A stretch of DNA of 64,000 bases from Chlamydiales bacterium (GTDB lineage Bacteria; Chlamydiota; Chlamydiia; Chlamydiales; SM23-39): NCBI GenBank assembly GCA_028278035.1, contig JANQFC010000046.1, positions 1 through 64,000 of the forward strand, given 5' to 3'. The stretch's first letter is position 1, and each line of letters opens with the position of its first letter. The translations under genes and the position numbers were made by a program. Positions 18,101 through 26,916 of the stretch are shown here, one piece after another. The notes below the pieces were generated by a model that saw only the letters and a program-made list of their open reading frames with translations, ran no database searches and was not told the origin of the DNA.

Positions 18101-19681
18101 ATGTTGAAAAAGCTCATATTTTTTATCTTTTTTTGTATGTATCTAAATGTATATTCATCCGATTATAGATCTGAAGACAATATTTCCGGTTACAATATAG
18201 GGGAAAAGGAAGAAAGGTTCGAATATGATCCCAATGGTAATTTGGTATACAAAAAAACAAAAGAAGGCGAAGAGTATTATAAATATGATGCTTTGGACAG
18301 GCTGATATCTATTGTTAAACCTGATGAATATGTTCTGGAGTTTGAATATGATCCTTTGAATAGAAGGATTTCCAAAACATATCATACCTATCATGAATAT
18401 TTTTTCTCTAATTCTTGGGTAAAAGAATATCAGGAGAAATATCTGTATGATGATCAAAATGAAATAGCATCTTTGGATGAGAACGGTAATATTAAAGAAT
18501 TAAGGGTATTAGGAGATACTGATCAAGCGGAAATAGGCTCGGCTGTAGCAATAGAGATAAAAGATCAAATATATATACCTATTCATGATATTCAAGGTAA
18601 TGTTTCTTGTTTAGTATCTAAAAAAAATAATAAGCCGGTAGAATATTACAGATATTCGGCATTTGGGGAAGAAAAGATATATGATTCGAAGGGTATAGAA
18701 TATCCAACTTCTAAACTTAATAATTTCTGGAGGTTTTCTTCTAAAAGAACAGATGAGTCCCACTTAGTATATTTTGGCAGAAGATATTATGATCCGGAAC
18801 ATGGCAGGTGGATAACAACAGATCCCGAAGGGTTTGTAGATGGAATAAACCTATATGCTTTTGTAATGAACGATCCTTTGATGCATGTGGACTTGTATGG
18901 ATTGTTTATGATACCTCCGGCAATAATGAATGAGTCTGATTTTAAACCCAATAATGTTTCAGAATATTCATTTCCAAGATATCAAAGTACTTTTGATGCT
19001 CGACGATTTATGCAAGAAGCATGCGATTACTCATTTGGTTGGTTAGGAAAACAGATTGGAATGATGATGTTCCACGATGATCCTATGAGGAAAATAGAAA
19101 TAAATAATAATAATTTTGCAGACGGCAGGAATATTACAGCAGTATTTGGAATAAGAACTACTAGTCAGGAGGCTATGAATTATGCTAAAATAATATCTAA
19201 TTATGCGGGAGGGCATAATGTACATTTATTATATAATGAAACTAGAGGAATTATTTGGGATGGAGTAAGAGCTGCTTCTGAGCTTTTGTTCCATGCGAAA
19301 ACTGGGGTTGTTAGACAGCAGCAAGAATCATGGAAGAATTGTTTATCTCATTCGAATAAAAACATATTACATGTGACTCAAAGCGAGGGAGCCATTATTA
19401 CTAGAAATGCTTTAGAGGGTATGTCAGAAAATTTACGTTCCAGGATTAATGTTATTGCGGTTGCTCCTGGAGGGTATATTGATGAAAATTTATGTGGTAG
19501 TATTAAGCATCATACAAGTAGGGATTTTGTGCCTTTATTAGATATACTGGGACGTTGGAAAAATCGAAATAATACCATAAAATTGAAACCACATCCGAAT
19601 GCGAAATTATTAGATCATAATTTTAATAGTCCTACTTATAAACGAAATTTAATGGATGAGATAGAAGGATATGCAAAATAA
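18101..19681 (+). CDS. Mini-Rhs protein with C-terminal DUF687-like alpha/beta hydrolase domain
   Basis: A 526-residue secreted protein: signal peptide (MLKKLIFFIFFCMYLNVYSS), about 220 residues of Rhs repeats ending in the core signature (FGRRYYDPEHGRWITTDPEG, then LYAFVMNDPLMHVDLYG), and a 250-residue C-terminal domain. That domain has an esterase-like nucleophile elbow (HVTQSEGAI, Ser428), the conserved ENLRSRINVIAVAPGGYI, DFVPLLDILG, and a late LDHNFNSPTYK (His506), giving a plausible Ser-Asp-His triad. From memory this matches the chlamydial DUF687 family. The Rhs part is far too short to build the closed cocoon of classical Rhs toxins. A lipoprotein gene follows 10 bases later. An almost parallel pair lies at 53.4-55.5 kb. 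Confidence 0.85.
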   Translation: MLKKLIFFIFFCMYLNVYSSDYRSEDNISGYNIGEKEERFEYDPNGNLVYKKTKEGEEYYKYDALDRLISIVKPDEYVLEFEYDPLNRRISKTYHTYHEYFFSNSWVKEYQEKYLYDDQNEIASLDENGNIKELRVLGDTDQAEIGSAVAIEIKDQIYIPIHDIQGNVSCLVSKKNNKPVEYYRYSAFGEEKIYDSKGIEYPTSKLNNFWRFSSKRTDESHLVYFGRRYYDPEHGRWITTDPEGFVDGINLYAFVMNDPLMHVDLYGLFMIPPAIMNESDFKPNNVSEYSFPRYQSTFDARRFMQEACDYSFGWLGKQIGMMMFHDDPMRKIEINNNNFADGRNITAVFGIRTTSQEAMNYAKIISNYAGGHNVHLLYNETRGIIWDGVRAASELLFHAKTGVVRQQQESWKNCLSHSNKNILHVTQSEGAIITRNALEGMSENLRSRINVIAVAPGGYIDENLCGSIKHHTSRDFVPLLDILGRWKNRNNTIKLKPHPNAKLLDHNFNSPTYKRNLMDEIEGYAK

Positions 19682-19691
19682 AGGAATAATC

Positions 19692-20237
19692 GTGAGATGT
19701 ATTAATTTATTTTTAATTATGATTCTTGTGGGTTTAAGTAGTTGTTCTCAAACAGAATATGAAAAAAAACGTGATTTAGAAAATAAAATTATAAAGCAAA
19801 CAGGTCAACAACTCTATAAAGAAAAAAGGTTGGAGCTCGGAGGTAAAGGAAAAAGCATAGTTCCCGGCAAAGAATTTATAGGATTATATTTCGATTATTT
19901 TAAGCCTTTAACGATAGATGAAGCAAGGGAATTAGTTATATATGTGGCAGAAACTTTTTTGCATAACTTAAATTCGAATGAAAAGTTAAATGTATTAATA
20001 AATAAACCTTATCCAATGAATTGGATTGAGATTCGTATATATATATATAATCCTGATTATTCTGATATTAAACCTCCAGGTATAAGTATTGTTGGTTTAG
20101 AAAAGAATAATATTACTTATTTATATCAAAGAGAGAAATTTACGATTAAAGGAAGGAATTTTGTGCCAATTTATGAAGAAACATATGAAGAAGCTTTAGA
20201 AAAATTGAAGTACAATAAATTTTCTGAAATAAAATAA
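19692..20237 (+). CDS. Lipoprotein paired with the mini-Rhs hydrolase (putative immunity)
   Basis: A lipoprotein of 181 residues when started at GTG 19692; that start is chosen because the paralogue at 55025 begins with the same GTG-encoded MRCINLF. The signal peptide ends in a lipobox (VGLSSC, Cys18), so the protein is lipid-anchored. The Lnt enzyme in this window would complete its acylation. The mature part contains KPLTIDEARELVIY and AETFLHNLNSN plus PYPMNWIEIRIYIYN, closely conserved in the paralogue. Tight linkage with a secreted hydrolase suggests a periplasmic immunity or chaperone protein. I do not recognise a named family. Upstream in-frame ATG at 19671 is a possible but less likely start. 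Confidence 0.75.
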   Translation: MRCINLFLIMILVGLSSCSQTEYEKKRDLENKIIKQTGQQLYKEKRLELGGKGKSIVPGKEFIGLYFDYFKPLTIDEARELVIYVAETFLHNLNSNEKLNVLINKPYPMNWIEIRIYIYNPDYSDIKPPGISIVGLEKNNITYLYQREKFTIKGRNFVPIYEETYEEALEKLKYNKFSEIK

Positions 20238-20381
20238 AAAAATCATAAAAAATAAGTTGAGCTTGAATAAAAAACAATTTTAATTATAATTTATAATTTT
20301 ATTTTTGTATAATGATATTTTATTGAATTAAGATTTGAATTTTAAAAGTAATGTTTTAATATAAAAGAGGAATGTTAAAAA

Positions 20382-21359
20382 ATGGTTAAACAATGTAGAA
20401 TTTGTGGAGCTGTAGATAAATTGGAAAGTTATTTTGCTAAAGATTATTTTACAGGATCAAAAAATGAATATGAATATATTTTATGTTCAATTTGTAATTC
20501 ATTGTCATTAGTTGATATTCCTGAAAATCTTAAAGATTTGTACAATGATTATTATAGTTTTGCAACACCAAAAAAAATTTCCACATATAAACTAATAGCA
20601 TATAAATATATATTAAAAAGGACAGATTTGTTATCGAAATTTTTGAATATATTCTTAAAACATCAAGAAGATTTGCCTATAAAAAGTCTTGCTAAAATCA
20701 ATCCTCAAAAGAACGCTTCTATTGTTGATATAGGATGTGGATCAGGCGCTTTACTAACTTTATTGTATGATATTGGATATAAAAATTGTATTGGAATTGA
20801 TCAGTTTTTAAAAAAGGATATCTATTATCCTTCTGGATTAAAAATTTTAAAAAAAGATTTTTTTTCTTTAGGGGGACAGTTTGACATTATGATGTTTCAT
20901 CATGTTTTTGAACATTTTTCTGATCTTAAATCAGTTTTAAAAAATATTAATAATTTATTATCTAAAGATGGAGTTTGTATTATACGAATGCCTGATGTAG
21001 AATCATTTTCTTTTTTTAGGTATAAAAATAATTGGTTTAGTATTCATGCTCCTTTTCATGTTTCATTGCCTTCTAAAATCGGGATGAAAGAGTTAGTTAA
21101 AAATACAGGACTAGAAATTAAAGAAATACAAGGAGAACAATTAATTGAATTTTTTTTCTATAGTAAAGGCCATGAATTGGGTGTTTGTGATTATGATAAT
21201 TATGGTAATAGAAAATTTATTGAAAAATATGGACTCAATAAAATTCCTCCTTTACATATAAAAAATGACATTAAAATTGCCAAGCAACGATTAAAACAAG
21301 TAAAAAAGTATAATTTATGTGATTGGAGTGTGTATTATTTGAAAAAAAAGAGCAAATAA
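20382..21359 (+). CDS. Class I SAM-dependent methyltransferase with N-terminal zinc ribbon
   Basis: A 325-residue protein. The N-terminus has two CxxC pairs (CRICG at residue 5 and CSICNS about 27 residues later), a zinc-ribbon-like element seen in methyltransferases of surface-sugar or natural-product clusters. The Rossmann core shows SIVDIGCGSGALLTLL (SAM motif I), GIDQF, FDIMMFHHVFEHFSDLKSVL (motif II with the EH that is typical of Methyltransf_23) and LSKDGVCIIRMPD. The substrate is unknown. It is followed 7 bases later by an MFS transporter and lies in the lnt island with two SAHH-like genes, which may salvage or mimic its by-product. Probably carbon- or oxygen-methylating; not determinable by eye. 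Confidence 0.82.
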   Translation: MVKQCRICGAVDKLESYFAKDYFTGSKNEYEYILCSICNSLSLVDIPENLKDLYNDYYSFATPKKISTYKLIAYKYILKRTDLLSKFLNIFLKHQEDLPIKSLAKINPQKNASIVDIGCGSGALLTLLYDIGYKNCIGIDQFLKKDIYYPSGLKILKKDFFSLGGQFDIMMFHHVFEHFSDLKSVLKNINNLLSKDGVCIIRMPDVESFSFFRYKNNWFSIHAPFHVSLPSKIGMKELVKNTGLEIKEIQGEQLIEFFFYSKGHELGVCDYDNYGNRKFIEKYGLNKIPPLHIKNDIKIAKQRLKQVKKYNLCDWSVYYLKKKSK

Positions 21360-21366
21360 AAGGATT

Positions 21367-22542
21367 ATGGCTAATAATTTTATTAAAAAAATAAATTACA
21401 AAGGAATTAATCATCCGATTAATTCTCTTATGTATCTTGCATGTTTAGGTTTAGCTCAGATAATTAAAGGAACAATGGTAGTAGCTTTTCCTCATTTTTT
21501 AGCCTATTATTTTTCTTTTTCCTTTTTTGGCTCAACTATTCAAGGAAGTTTATCAGATATTTATAAACGATCCACTATATTAAATATTGCGCTTGTTATA
21601 CTTGTTTTATCGTTACTGGGTTTGGTGGGAGCTTATTTCTTTCAAGGATTTTTTATTTCTCCATTATTAATAGGAAGCATCATAATTATAATAGGAATAG
21701 GAGGAAATGCAGACGTAGTAAGTCGGGCAAGTCTTATTGATATTCATTATAAAATGAATAGACGTAAATTAATGGCATGGACTGTATTTGCAGAGGCCTT
21801 TAGTTGGGTTGTTATTGGAGTCTTGATTCGGTTTTTTAACTTTAATCCATTTAATGTTTTAACCCTTTGTCTTCCTATTGCTTTAATTTTATTAATTACT
21901 TCTTTGTTGTTAAATATAGATAAAACAGAAGATAAGAAATATTTACATGATATGAAAACAGAATTTAAAATTGTAATAAGAGAACAATGGAGAAAGCTTA
22001 TTGTTATTTCTATTTTAATTATAATTGGAGAGCTTGGATATTTCTTTTTTTTCTATAGTCAAGAGAATTATATTCAAAAGACTAAGATATTAGCTGACTC
22101 ATATATTGCATGGTTTATAGGAATGTCATTAGGGGCTTGGATTTTGAGTAAATTTAAAAATCATTCTGATTTTCGATTCTTGTTATTAGGATTTGTTATT
22201 TCAGTGTTATCAATTATTTTATTTATGTGTAATGGAATGAAAAGTATTGTTGATCCAAATGTTTTTTATTATGATTCTTTTGTATATGGATTGGCTGGTT
22301 TTGGTTCAGGAGTTTATTTACCTTGTTTTTATTCGATGATTTCTAAAGGGCACAGTATTCATTTTCAGGGAATTCTAACTGGTTGGGTAGATTCTTTGCG
22401 TATTTTAGGGGATGCTATTTCTAATATTTTTTTGCCTATTATGGTAATTTTTTCATTTTTTATACCAATTTATCTAAGTGGCGTATTATTTATTTTTTCT
22501 ATATTATTTTTTGTATTTTATAGAAAAAAAATATGTTTGTGA
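21367..22542 (+). CDS. MFS transporter, co-transcribed with the methyltransferase
   Basis: A 391-residue membrane protein with about 12 predicted helices. The loop after helix 2 reads SLSDIYKRSTILN, an MFS motif A variant (GxLxDrxGrR type). It starts 7 bases after the methyltransferase stop and is surely in the same transcript. Export of a methylated small molecule is an inference from this pairing. It is not obviously a close paralogue of the MFS protein at 14.6-15.8 kb. Confidence 0.78.
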   Translation: MANNFIKKINYKGINHPINSLMYLACLGLAQIIKGTMVVAFPHFLAYYFSFSFFGSTIQGSLSDIYKRSTILNIALVILVLSLLGLVGAYFFQGFFISPLLIGSIIIIIGIGGNADVVSRASLIDIHYKMNRRKLMAWTVFAEAFSWVVIGVLIRFFNFNPFNVLTLCLPIALILLITSLLLNIDKTEDKKYLHDMKTEFKIVIREQWRKLIVISILIIIGELGYFFFFYSQENYIQKTKILADSYIAWFIGMSLGAWILSKFKNHSDFRFLLLGFVISVLSIILFMCNGMKSIVDPNVFYYDSFVYGLAGFGSGVYLPCFYSMISKGHSIHFQGILTGWVDSLRILGDAISNIFLPIMVIFSFFIPIYLSGVLFIFSILFFVFYRKKICL

Positions 22543-22562
22543 TTCTTTTAATACTAAATAAA

Positions 22563-23780
22563 TTAAAAGGATAAGGCTTTTGGATATTTTATATTAGATT
22601 GATTTGAAGATTCTTTATCTGAGAAATTAGGATAATAATTATAAAATTCATATAAAATTTTATTTTGTAAATTTGGTAGTAAGGTGAGTATTGGAGATAA
22701 GGGCTTTGATTTTGAATAAAGTGCTTGAAATATTGCTCCTGTTAGTAAAGATCTAGTTAGCTGAAATCCTTTATGATCAATCTTGGAATAATCTTTATCA
22801 AAATTTACAGGAAAGCCATTATTTAATAATATTAAATCTTTTGTATGAATGTCTAAATGCACAGTATTAAAAGTATTTTTAATTAATGAATTTTTGCGGA
22901 TAGAAAACGCATTAAATTCTCTATCAGACGAGGAGGCGCTAACTAAAATAACTCCTTTTTTGAGATTGTTAAAATCTTGTTTTGTTAAAATAGATTTACC
23001 TGTGCAACCGATAATCATATCATATGAATTTAATGAAGCTTTATATTTTTGTAGGGATATAGTACTACGGGAAGCTGTTAAATCAAAACAGTCAATATTT
23101 GAGAAATGTGTATTTAATAGCTGATTAATTGCTTGGCCAATAGGGCCATTTCCAATAATTAGTACTTTTTGAGGAAATTGCTTGGAATTTTTAAAGTGTT
23201 TTAATATTTTTTTTGAGATTATTTCAGCAACAAGAAAATTTTCATGAGTTAATTTAGCTTTTGATCTCGCTACATTAATGATAGGAAAATGCAATTTTTT
23301 AAGTTGATTAATTCTATTATAGCCTGCTGAAGTTTGCTCTATACCAACAATATTTGAGAAATTATGCATTAGTAATTGATTTGCAAGACTGATTAAACTT
23401 CCTCCATCATCTAAAATAATAATTTTTTTAAAATTTTTTAGATTAATTGTATTTAAAATTTCATTAAAAAAAGTTTTTACTTTTTTTTCATATAATTGAT
23501 CATAAGGTAAATTAGATTCAAATTTAAAGCTTAAAGGATGTGGATTTAATTTGATTTTTAACATTTTTCTATATGTTTGTGGATCTGTTGAATAACATTT
23601 ACCTAATAAATAAACATTTTTTGGTTTAAGACCTTTGTTTATCAAAGAATAGAACATTTGTAATGTTGTAGGTAAAAGATGTTGACAACCAATAATTAAT
23701 ACATCATTTAATGAAATTTTTGGAAAAAAAGAACAAACAGATTTTACTAAAGGCAATTCTTGAAATTGCTGTTTATTCAT
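22563..23780 (-). CDS. S-adenosylhomocysteine hydrolase-like protein (paralogue 2)
   Basis: A 405-residue paralogue of the 16.2-kb gene. The same landmarks occur in the same order: GCQHLLPTT, GKCYSTDPQTY, LDDGGSLI, EQTSAGYNRI, NVARSKAKLT, the NAD-binding IIGNGPIGQAI, IGCTGKSILTKQDF, and SSSDREFN. The SAHH catalytic Asp after KSK is Thr and the His of GHFDxEID is Ser, so this copy shares the altered active site with paralogue 1. A 30-residue Ser/Asn-rich C-terminal extension is present. It points toward the MFS gene and lies at the right side of the island. Two diverged copies with the same substitutions indicate a conserved, non-canonical function rather than decay. Confidence 0.82.
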   Translation of the reverse strand: MNKQQFQELPLVKSVCSFFPKISLNDVLIIGCQHLLPTTLQMFYSLINKGLKPKNVYLLGKCYSTDPQTYRKMLKIKLNPHPLSFKFESNLPYDQLYEKKVKTFFNEILNTINLKNFKKIIILDDGGSLISLANQLLMHNFSNIVGIEQTSAGYNRINQLKKLHFPIINVARSKAKLTHENFLVAEIISKKILKHFKNSKQFPQKVLIIGNGPIGQAINQLLNTHFSNIDCFDLTASRSTISLQKYKASLNSYDMIIGCTGKSILTKQDFNNLKKGVILVSASSSDREFNAFSIRKNSLIKNTFNTVHLDIHTKDLILLNNGFPVNFDKDYSKIDHKGFQLTRSLLTGAIFQALYSKSKPLSPILTLLPNLQNKILYEFYNYYPNFSDKESSNQSNIKYPKALSF

Positions 23781-23923
23781 TTTATATCCCTCCTTTAATA
23801 AGAAAGTATAATTATAATCCTTTCTTAAAAGATTGCCAAATTAATAATTCTTTTAATAAAAATCAATAACATAAAAATTTTATTAATACTTTTTGAGTTG
23901 CTAGAAGTATATTTTTTTTATTC

Positions 23924-25402
23924 TTGAAACATGGTATTCTGTTTATCTTAAAATTTTTTGTGTTGTCCCAAATGAGTATAAATAGTTCTATAATTAGAGA
24001 TTTTATTGATAGAAGAGTAATTTTAGAAGAACCTAATGTTAGTATTCAAAATACTAAAGCACAGCCAATTCTTAAAATTATTGGAATTTCATTATCTGCA
24101 TTAGGGAAGGTTCCCTTTATTCCAATAAATCTAAAACTTAAAAGTTTTGGGCAGTTTAGATATATTCTAACAGGTGGGAATATCATTGGATTTTGGGCTT
24201 TAGGAAGCTGGAGTATCATAAATATTGTAGATGATTTGTTTAAGTCTCTTGCTCCTGAAGAAAAAAAATTATTAAAAGATCAAATAAGTAGTATTCAAAA
24301 AATAAGTTCTTACATTTCTGCTATGATTGTCAGCGGGATATCTCAAGGAGTAATAGCTTATCTGGCTTATGAGTATAATGATAAAAATGTTTGGATGTCG
24401 GTGGCTATTATGGCTTCAGATGTATGGTTTCCATTTTATTCGACTTTGTTAAGTTCCCGAAAAGCAATGCAAAAATATGAATTTTCTGAATTTGAAAAAG
24501 AGTTAAATAAAATGAAACAGGAAATGATATTGTTATTTGAAAAGCACAGACAAATATTTATTAATATGTCCAGTGAACAAAAAAGAAATTATTTAAGAAT
24601 AATTGAAGATATTAAAACATTGCCAACAACCTCTGATAGAATAAATGCTTTTTTGCCTCGGCTGTTACAGGAAAATGTTGAGACGCAAACAAAAGTTCAG
24701 CAAATCGGCAAAGCTTTTTTTGGATTAAATGGATTGCATTTTAGTGTTAATCATTTGATTTTATTAGGAATTGTCTCTTATATAGGGGGAGAATATTTAA
24801 CTTCTTCTCAAATAGGAGGTATTATTTCTTCTGTTTTTACAGTATTATCTACTTTTTATTTAGAAGCTCAATCAAATATAACGACTGCACAGAGATTTTT
24901 TTCTTCAATTTATAATATTTTTACTCATCAAACAAAGCCTACTTTAATGGAACAATTAAGACCTAAACTTACTTTTACTTTAAAAGCAATGGGATTGTTG
25001 ACTGCTGCGCTAGTATGGGGGCCTACTGTTCAGGTAAGTCATGATTATATAAAAGAAGAAGGGTTTAAAACTTACATGCAGATAACGGGATCTTTAGCAG
25101 TTACATTGCTTGTTGCTACAGCAATATTAGATATAATTGATGATATTGTAGCTGCTCGTATAATAAAAAATGGAACGGAAGAAGAATTAGCTATTTTTAA
25201 AATTCATACAAATCTAAAAAAATTAATTGAAATATTAGATAAAAGTTCTCTTTTTGAATTTGCAAAATTTGCGAAAATGCTCCCTGTTGATATTCTTCAA
25301 AGGGTGCAGAGAAAGTTTAAAATTACGGAATCAGAGTTGGCTCAATATTTGGATGAAGAATTTGAAAAAAAACGAGAGCGTTTTTCTCTATTAGTGCAAT
25401 GA
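23924..25402 (+). CDS. Large unknown membrane protein
   Basis: Up to 492 residues from a TTG start at 23924. An ATG at 23972 (MSINSS) would give 476 residues, and no ribosome binding site decides between them. There are two membrane-rich regions (about residues 45-190 and 265-415) separated by a charged helical stretch (FEKELNKMKQEMILLFEKHRQ), and a basic, helical C-terminus. No motif I recognise is present. It is the last gene before the right lnt-derived repeat, so it belongs to the island. Proteins of this kind are frequent in intracellular bacteria and could act at the host interface, but nothing in the sequence proves export. Confidence 0.65.
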   Translation: MKHGILFILKFFVLSQMSINSSIIRDFIDRRVILEEPNVSIQNTKAQPILKIIGISLSALGKVPFIPINLKLKSFGQFRYILTGGNIIGFWALGSWSIINIVDDLFKSLAPEEKKLLKDQISSIQKISSYISAMIVSGISQGVIAYLAYEYNDKNVWMSVAIMASDVWFPFYSTLLSSRKAMQKYEFSEFEKELNKMKQEMILLFEKHRQIFINMSSEQKRNYLRIIEDIKTLPTTSDRINAFLPRLLQENVETQTKVQQIGKAFFGLNGLHFSVNHLILLGIVSYIGGEYLTSSQIGGIISSVFTVLSTFYLEAQSNITTAQRFFSSIYNIFTHQTKPTLMEQLRPKLTFTLKAMGLLTAALVWGPTVQVSHDYIKEEGFKTYMQITGSLAVTLLVATAILDIIDDIVAARIIKNGTEEELAIFKIHTNLKKLIEILDKSSLFEFAKFAKMLPVDILQRVQRKFKITESELAQYLDEEFEKKRERFSLLVQ

Positions 25403-25431
25403 TGTATTTTTACTGATTGCAAACTAGATGA

Positions 25432-25580
25432 AATAAAAAATGAAGACGAGGCCAAGGCAATTTTTGTTAAGGTGCCTGTTTACCATTATCCAACCTTATA
25501 TGCATATTGGGGAGATTTATTTATTTTAAGTGTATCTTTAATATGTCTTTTATTGTTTTAATAAAAAAGAATTAGATAAA
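25432..25580 (+). repeat. Right direct repeat: displaced 3' fragment of lnt (attR-like)
   Basis: A non-coding copy of the last part of lnt. It matches the gene end almost base for base (one substitution in the first 118 bases), then has a 13-base deletion removing the GCAGCG segment, flanked by CTTT on both sides as in slippage, and decays after the AATAAAAAA run. There is no start codon or upstream gene body, so this is a remnant. Its high identity suggests recent formation or ongoing recombination with the left copy. Confidence 0.9.
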
Positions 25581-25627
25581 ATTAATATAATTAGATATAC
25601 TTGCTGTATAAAAAATAAAGAAAAGAT

Positions 25628-25969
25628 ATGACAGAGAAATTCTTAACAAGCGTTTATAAAACAGCCAAGCCTTGGGTTTTAGGAGTAATTGCTACAGGTG
25701 TCGGTATATCGGTAGCCTTAAATCCTCATGAATATTTAACAGTTTGTAAATCTTTATTTAAAATTCCTGTAATCATATTAAAAAGCCTTGTTAAAGATGA
25801 AGTTATTCATGATATTTCTGCTATTTTTATAGGCTCTTTTTTTATTAATTTAGGGTTAAAATTATGGGATCCGATAAAATTTCCTCTCAAAGGGTCTAAG
25901 ATTTGGGGATTATTCTTTTTTAATTGGGGTTTCGTTGCTTTATTAAGTCTTTTAATGCATCTCAAGTAG
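25628..25969 (+). CDS. Small membrane protein, unknown
   Basis: A 113-residue protein with three predicted hydrophobic segments (VLGVIATGVGISVAL, IFIGSFFINLGLKL and a C-terminal WGLFFFNWGFVALLSLLMHL) and a weak purine-rich ribosome binding site. It lies just outside the right repeat of the lnt island, so it was probably the original downstream neighbour of lnt. No family recognised. Confidence 0.6.
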   Translation: MTEKFLTSVYKTAKPWVLGVIATGVGISVALNPHEYLTVCKSLFKIPVIILKSLVKDEVIHDISAIFIGSFFINLGLKLWDPIKFPLKGSKIWGLFFFNWGFVALLSLLMHLK

Positions 25970-25980
25970 TACTTTTTAAG

Positions 25981-26916
25981 TTAAAACTTAACAGAACCTC
26001 CTGCCGCAATAGTAATGCCCGAACCATCCTTTTTAACTCCAAATAAAAAATTGCCGATTTTACCCCAAAAACCTACTTTTCCGTTTTCTTGGATATCAAA
26101 ATTTTTTATGAGTTTGTTTAATTTAATTTGTTCTTGAGCATGTTTAAGCAGTATTTCGTTTCTTTCTCCGGCTCTTTCACTTACTTCTATCTTGGCTTTT
26201 GCCAAAGGTGAAATATCTTTGACTTTTGTAGAAGTTCCAGGTGGTATTTTTATGGAAGTTTCATCTATCATGTGAGAAAAAGCAGCCTTTTCTTTGGTCT
26301 GGGCTTCAGCTAATCGTTTTTCCGCTTCTTGTAATTGCCGATCTAAATTTTCTACCAATGCTTGTTGGTTAACTATGTCGTTTTGAGTTATTTTAACTGC
26401 CTTTTTGCATTCTATAATTTTTCCTTTTTGACCTAATAATTTTCTTTTTTCATTTTCTATTTGTAATAACTCTTCAACAGAAGATGGATCTTTGCTATCT
26501 AAAACAGCTAATTGTCTACCTTTTGCAAAACCTGCGGCAGCAGAAAAACCGAACATTGATCCAATGCTTTGAAAAGTTGATGTTAAAAAAAACTCTTGAT
26601 TTTGTAATTGATGAAGTCTTTCGATTTTATCATGAAGTTTTTTTTGTAAATTTTGGATTTCCGTGTTGGATGAAACGTCTGAATAACAAGAAATAGCAGA
26701 ATCAGATAAATAAGCTCTCTCATCTACTTCTTTTAAACAGTCAAAAATGATCTTATTATCATATCGCCTGGACTCAACACTTTCTAACATGTCATTAACA
26801 TCTAAAAGTACATTCATTAATCTTTTTTTGCAATCTCGGCCATTTGCATGGTAATATAACCAATCAGTCCATGGGTTTTTATATCTATCAGAACCGATAG
26901 TAATAGATGAACTCAT
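25981..26916 (-). CDS. Coiled-coil protein, unknown
   Basis: A 311-residue protein with no signal peptide. Residues 80-125 and 145-215 are strongly coiled-coil (for example NLQKKLHDKIERLHQLQNQ, and ENLDRQLQEAEKRLAEAQTK), separated by a short glycine/alanine hydrophobic stretch (STFQSIGSMFGFSAAAGF) that could insert in a membrane. The C-terminus is glycine-rich (GKIGNFLFGVKKDG, GSGITIAAGGSV). Its start overlaps the stop of the upstream small membrane gene by 4 bases (ATGA arrangement), so the two form an operon. Function not recognised. Confidence 0.65.
   Translation of the reverse strand: MSSSITIGSDRYKNPWTDWLYYHANGRDCKKRLMNVLLDVNDMLESVESRRYDNKIIFDCLKEVDERAYLSDSAISCYSDVSSNTEIQNLQKKLHDKIERLHQLQNQEFFLTSTFQSIGSMFGFSAAAGFAKGRQLAVLDSKDPSSVEELLQIENEKRKLLGQKGKIIECKKAVKITQNDIVNQQALVENLDRQLQEAEKRLAEAQTKEKAAFSHMIDETSIKIPPGTSTKVKDISPLAKAKIEVSERAGERNEILLKHAQEQIKLNKLIKNFDIQENGKVGFWGKIGNFLFGVKKDGSGITIAAGGSVKF

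Larger units (their letters stand above)
12369..25431. mobile_element. Putative 13-kb genomic island inserted at the 3' end of lnt
   Basis: A block of about a dozen accessory genes lies between an intact lnt 3' end and a displaced, non-coding copy of the same 3' end. This is the footprint of site-specific integration into the end of a gene, or of a duplication that trapped the block. The content is accessory: a TS-fold enzyme, SAHH-like paralogues, an Rhs toxin module, transporters and unknown membrane proteins. I see no integrase, transposase or relaxase, so the element is either decayed, mobilised in trans, or moved by homologous recombination. The boundaries are inferred from the repeats. 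Confidence 0.72.

Noticed and set aside
12369-25431. An integrase or transposase inside the lnt island
   Set aside because: Every gene was read for recombinase motifs (R-H-R-Y, DDE, Ser recombinase) and none was seen; the large 23.9-kb gene is a membrane protein.
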